Below, in pieces: positions 5,537 to 8,335 of a DNA stretch of 8,335 bases. Position numbers and translations under genes: made by a program. The notes beneath the pieces are model-generated. The model did not search any database, was not told where the DNA came from, and was given only the letters and a program-made list of their open reading frames with translations. Positions within the stretch are counted from its first letter, which is position 1; the number at the start of each line of letters is the position of its first letter. Origin of the DNA: Bryobacterales bacterium (GTDB lineage Bacteria > Acidobacteriota > Terriglobia > Bryobacterales > Bryobacteraceae); contig PLRZ01000524.1 in assembly GCA_003164075.1 (NCBI GenBank), positions 1,658 to 9,992 of the forward strand. Direction: 5' to 3'.

Positions 5537-8194
5537 ATGAATCTATCGCGAGCTTTCGTTCTAGGTGCGCTCACTGCCGGGGTGTTGGGGGCACAGCCGA
5601 CATATCACGTCACCGATCTGGGAGCCCTGACAGGCACGTCCAGCACTTCCACCGGGATAAGCGGCAACGGAAGTTACGTAACCGGCTACTTCAGGAACGG
5701 CAGTGTCACTCACGCATTCAGCTACAGCAGTTCCGGCGGGGCGGTCGACTTGGGAGCGCTGGGGGCCAACAGCTTTGGACTGGCCATCAACAACAGCGGT
5801 CAGGTCGCTGGTTATGCGGTGGTCGGCACCAACGATATCGCATTTTTGTATACCGGCGGCGTAATGAACGCCCTGGGAACTCTGGGAGGGCTTGACAGCT
5901 TCGGTTATGGCATCGGCAATTCCGGCCAGGTGGTAGGCTACTCCCAGCCGACCGCGAATTTCCATCAGTATGACGCCTTCCTTTATAGCGGCGGAACCAT
6001 GCAGGATTTGGGCTTGCCGCCGGGCGGAACTTCGAGCTACGCATACGCCGTTAATGACAGCGGCGAGATTGCCGGCTATTACACTCCCGACAGCGCCACC
6101 ACCCATGCATTCACTCTGGTCGGAGGAACGTTCACGGACCTGGGCACGCTGAACGGAACGGCCAGCGGCACTACCAGTAGCGCCGCCGCCCTCAGTTCCA
6201 ATGGTCTGGTGGCGGGCTCCTCCAATCGTGCCGACGGGAGCACGCACGCGTTCCTTTACACCGGCGGCCACATGGTGGATCTGGGGACGCTGGCCAGCAC
6301 GGTCAGCAGGGCTGGCGGCGTCAACTCCAGCGGCGATGTGGTGGGCGAGTCTTTCTGGAGCGGATCGGGCTTCCATGGCTTCCTGTATCACGGCGGCACG
6401 CTGCTGGACCTCAACAACCTGCTCGATTCCGCTTCGACAGGCTATACCATCGGGGACGGGACCGGCATTAGCGACAATGGGGCCATCGTTGCGACCGGCA
6501 CGGTCCCCGGCGGAGCGAGCCACGCCCTTTTGCTCACGCCCGCTTCGGTCAGTCCGCAGACCATTACGTTCGACGCGATCCCCAACCAGATCTTTGGAAT
6601 CTCGCCATTCCCCATCGCCGTTGAGGCCAGTTCCGGGCTCCCGGTCACCCTCGCCTCCACCACCCCGGCAGTGTGCAAGAACGCGAGCGGACTGGTCATG
6701 CTGCTGAGCGCGGGAACCTGCTCCATCAAGGCCACTCAGACGGGCAACGTCAGCTTCAGCGCAGCCGCTCCGGTACCCAGGAGCTTCACCGTGAGCCTGG
6801 CAAATCTATCGGGAACGCTGAAGGCGGCCACGGGCAGCCCGTTTCAGGTGGGAACCGAGCCGCGTTCCGTAGCGGTGGGAGACTTCAACGGCGATGGCAT
6901 TCCGGACATGGCCACGGCAAACTACCACGACAACACCGTGACGGTGCTGCTGGGAAATGTCTCGGGCGGCTTCACGGCAGTCACGGGCAGCCCGTTTACT
7001 GTAGGAACAAATCCTCAATCCGTGGTGGTGGGGGACTTCAACGGAGACGGCTATCAGGACCTGGCGGTGGCAAATTCCGGTAGCGACAACGTAACCGTGC
7101 TGCTGGGGAACGGCTCGGGCGGCTTCACACCGGCCGCGGGCGGCCCGTTTACCGTGGGGACAAATCCTCAATCCGTGGCGGTGGGAGACTTCAACGGGGA
7201 TGGTATCGAGGACCTGGCCACGGCGAATTTCGGCGCCGGTACCGTCACGGTGCTGTTGGCCAATGGCTCGGGCGGCTTCACGGCAGCTACGGACAGCCCG
7301 TTTACGGTGGGGTCGAGCCCTTATTCCGTCGTAGTAGGGGACTTCAACGGAGATGGCATTCCGGATCTTGCCACGGCCAATTCCGGCGGCAACAACGTAA
7401 CCGTGCTGCTGGGGAATGTCTCGGGCGGCTTCACGGCGGCCACGGGCAGCCCGTTTGGAGTGGGAACGACGCCCTATTCCGTGGTGGTGGGGGACTTCAG
7501 CGGAGACGGTTTTCCAGATCTTGCCACGGCAAACTACGGCGGCAACAACGTGACCGTGCTGCTGGGGAACGGCATGGGCGCGTTCACACCGGCCGCGAAT
7601 GGCCCGTTCACGGTGGGAGCGTCTCCGTTTTCCGTTGTAACAGCGGACTTCAACGGCGATGGCATTCCGGACCTCGCCACGGCCAATTACGGTGGCGGCA
7701 ACGTCACCGTGCTGCTCGGCGGAAAAGTCTCCACCACCTCGGTATTGAGCACGACCGCGCCGGCGACCATCTTCGTGGGCCAGTCCGTACCGTTGACGCT
7801 GACCGTATCCGATACGGCCCCGGCATTCTACGCCCTTGCCGGTACGGCGACGTTCCTGGACGGAGCCACGGTTCTCGGTACGGCGAGCCAGACCGGCAGT
7901 CCCTACACATTCAGCGCCAATCTCGGCGCCGGCAACCATACGCTGACGGCGACGTATGGCGGAGGCGGAGGGAGCCTGCCTTCCACCAGCAACAGCATCG
8001 CGATTCTGGCTCTGTCCTTGTGCGACGTCAATCGGGATCAGAAAACCGACATCATGGACGTACAGGATGTCATCAACCAGGCTCTCGGCAAGATGCAGGC
8101 GACTAATGATTTGAATAGCGACGGAGCGGTCAACGTGGTGGATGCCCAAATCGTAATCAACGCGGTTCTCGGTCAGGGCTGTTTGGCAAGCTAG
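5537..8194 (+). CDS. Secreted HAF-repeat / FG-GAP-repeat protein with C-terminal dockerin-like domain
   Basis: The product is 885 residues. The signal peptide is MNLSRAFVLGALTAGVLGAQ (1-20). Residues 22-340 hold six or seven HAF repeats with alternating motifs such as AINNSGQVAGYA and AFLYTGGVMNALGTLGG. Residues 341-430 are an Ig/MBG-like domain with two Cys (TITFDAIPNQ ... CSIKATQTGN). Residues 434 to about 730 are six FG-GAP/VCBS repeats with calcium-binding DFNGDGIPDLATAN loops, a likely beta-propeller. Residues about 736-827 form a Ser/Thr-rich Ig-like domain. The last 58 residues resemble a type I dockerin with two loops (DVNRDQKTDIMD, DLNSDGAVNVVD), bracketed by Cys829 and Cys882. It is probably exported and calcium-stabilised; a role in adhesion or surface assembly is inference. 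There is no enzymatic domain, LPXTG, PEP-CTERM or type 9 sorting tail. It stands alone between REP copies, divergent from the sugar transferase. Confidence 0.9.
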   Translation: MNLSRAFVLGALTAGVLGAQPTYHVTDLGALTGTSSTSTGISGNGSYVTGYFRNGSVTHAFSYSSSGGAVDLGALGANSFGLAINNSGQVAGYAVVGTNDIAFLYTGGVMNALGTLGGLDSFGYGIGNSGQVVGYSQPTANFHQYDAFLYSGGTMQDLGLPPGGTSSYAYAVNDSGEIAGYYTPDSATTHAFTLVGGTFTDLGTLNGTASGTTSSAAALSSNGLVAGSSNRADGSTHAFLYTGGHMVDLGTLASTVSRAGGVNSSGDVVGESFWSGSGFHGFLYHGGTLLDLNNLLDSASTGYTIGDGTGISDNGAIVATGTVPGGASHALLLTPASVSPQTITFDAIPNQIFGISPFPIAVEASSGLPVTLASTTPAVCKNASGLVMLLSAGTCSIKATQTGNVSFSAAAPVPRSFTVSLANLSGTLKAATGSPFQVGTEPRSVAVGDFNGDGIPDMATANYHDNTVTVLLGNVSGGFTAVTGSPFTVGTNPQSVVVGDFNGDGYQDLAVANSGSDNVTVLLGNGSGGFTPAAGGPFTVGTNPQSVAVGDFNGDGIEDLATANFGAGTVTVLLANGSGGFTAATDSPFTVGSSPYSVVVGDFNGDGIPDLATANSGGNNVTVLLGNVSGGFTAATGSPFGVGTTPYSVVVGDFSGDGFPDLATANYGGNNVTVLLGNGMGAFTPAANGPFTVGASPFSVVTADFNGDGIPDLATANYGGGNVTVLLGGKVSTTSVLSTTAPATIFVGQSVPLTLTVSDTAPAFYALAGTATFLDGATVLGTASQTGSPYTFSANLGAGNHTLTATYGGGGGSLPSTSNSIAILALSLCDVNRDQKTDIMDVQDVINQALGKMQATNDLNSDGAVNVVDAQIVINAVLGQGCLAS
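6836..7753 (+). repeat. Six tandem 153-bp units encoding FG-GAP repeats
   Basis: Units start at 6836, 6989, 7142, 7295, 7448 and 7601, each exactly 153 bp (51 codons), marked by the recurring (A/G)GCCCGTTT at the unit start and GACTTCAACGG further in. The last unit decays after CTGCTCGGCGGAAAAG (about 7728). DNA similarity between units is high, including third codon positions (for example GTGGGGGACTTCA and ACCGTGCTGCTGGGGAA), which suggests recent duplication or gene conversion. The uniform length fits one propeller blade per unit. Confidence 0.9.
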
Positions 8195-8230
8195 GCTATT
8201 TCGGGGACAGGCTACATAACCTCGAAATAC
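8195..8230 (+). repeat. Third REP copy, immediately after the stop codon
   Basis: This 36-bp copy matches the left arm at 5367-5402 in the same orientation, with one mismatch (position 8199, T for A). It begins at the base after TAG 8192-8194. Relative to the arm at 5435-5470 it is inverted, so the large gene and its promoter are enclosed by an inverted REP pair. A single copy can fold only weakly and is not a classical terminator. Confidence 0.9.
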
Positions 8231-8335
8231 AAATTCAGAAATCCTGATGTCGCCCCGCAATTTCTGCCTGGCCGGGGAAAATGGGCTGAGCCATTCCTTT
8301 CGATGGCGACAGGTTGGCAGGTGGGGCAGGCGGTG
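8231..8335 (-). pseudogene. Possible transposase zinc-ribbon N-terminus remnant (runs off right edge)
   Basis: The minus-strand frame from the right edge reads ACPTCQPVAIERNGSAHF, then PRPGRNCG, and stays open to a TAG inside the REP copy. The pattern CPTC-x(6-8)-RNGS is like the zinc-ribbon start of IS1-type transposases (CP.C....V.RNG....G.QNF.C..CG). The second Cys pair is not properly kept and the homology stops before the REP. At best this is the start of a decayed or truncated transposase; only about 33 residues are visible, so a chance match is possible. Confidence 0.25.

Noticed and set aside
5561..6523. Minus-strand open frame of 320 codons opposite the HAF repeats
   Set aside because: Mirror of the plus-strand coding pattern; no ribosome binding site or recognisable domain.
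6806..8260. Long minus-strand open frame of 484 codons opposite the FG-GAP repeats
   Set aside because: It is a shadow of the 153-bp GC-rich repeats: Arg/His-rich, repetitive, no domain, and opposed to a gene with signal peptide and clear domains.

Overview
The window looks like a piece of a high-GC soil acidobacterial chromosome (Bryobacteraceae / Solibacter-like). This is inferred from gene style only: a HAF-repeat plus FG-GAP extracellular protein, decayed PIN-type and HigBA-type toxin-antitoxin (TA) loci, and REP-like repeats of the 'cggggacagg' type. No marker gene fixes the taxonomy.

Left part (1-1396). The extreme left edge holds the first 29 codons of a phosphate acetyl/butyryltransferase on the minus strand. 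Behind it is a graveyard of TA modules with no intact gene. On the minus strand there is a PIN-domain toxin with an internal deletion and frame change, preceded by a fragment of its small antitoxin. On the plus strand there is a Gp49/HigB-like toxin broken by a one-base frameshift, followed by a HigA-like antitoxin that keeps only about 26 residues before it runs into a repeat. Two inverted copies of a roughly 125-bp repeat, each with three 10-bp 'GTTCATCNGN' units, flank the HigBA remnant. A further 31-bp-arm palindrome of the same motif lies beside the left copy. A promoter with an operator-like inverted repeat is still visible in front of the broken toxin.

Middle part (1397-5343). Four intact minus-strand genes are transcribed leftwards. 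First comes a polyprenyl-phosphate sugar-1-phosphate transferase, probably starting exopolysaccharide assembly. Two bases after it is an orotate-phosphoribosyltransferase-like protein. After a gap of about 240 bp containing three TTTTCCAC motifs come a small methyltransferase with an apparent signal peptide and, 7 bp later, a membrane sensor histidine kinase of the HisKA_3/NarL class without a visible response regulator.

Right part (5344-8335). A perfect 36-bp inverted repeat (REP doublet) sits between the divergent sugar transferase and a large extracellular protein gene. That gene has a textbook sigma-70 type promoter and encodes 885 residues: signal peptide, HAF repeats, an Ig/MBG-like domain, six FG-GAP repeats of exactly 51 residues, a second Ig-like region and a C-terminal type I dockerin-like domain with two EF-type loops. 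A third REP copy begins at the base after its stop codon, so the gene is bracketed by inverted REP copies. The last 105 bp carry only a weak trace of a possible transposase zinc-ribbon N-terminus on the minus strand.

The strongest unexplained signals are the REP-bracketed dockerin/FG-GAP gene, the layered decay of TA modules between inverted repeats, and the cluster of DnaA-box-like motifs upstream of the methyltransferase-kinase pair.
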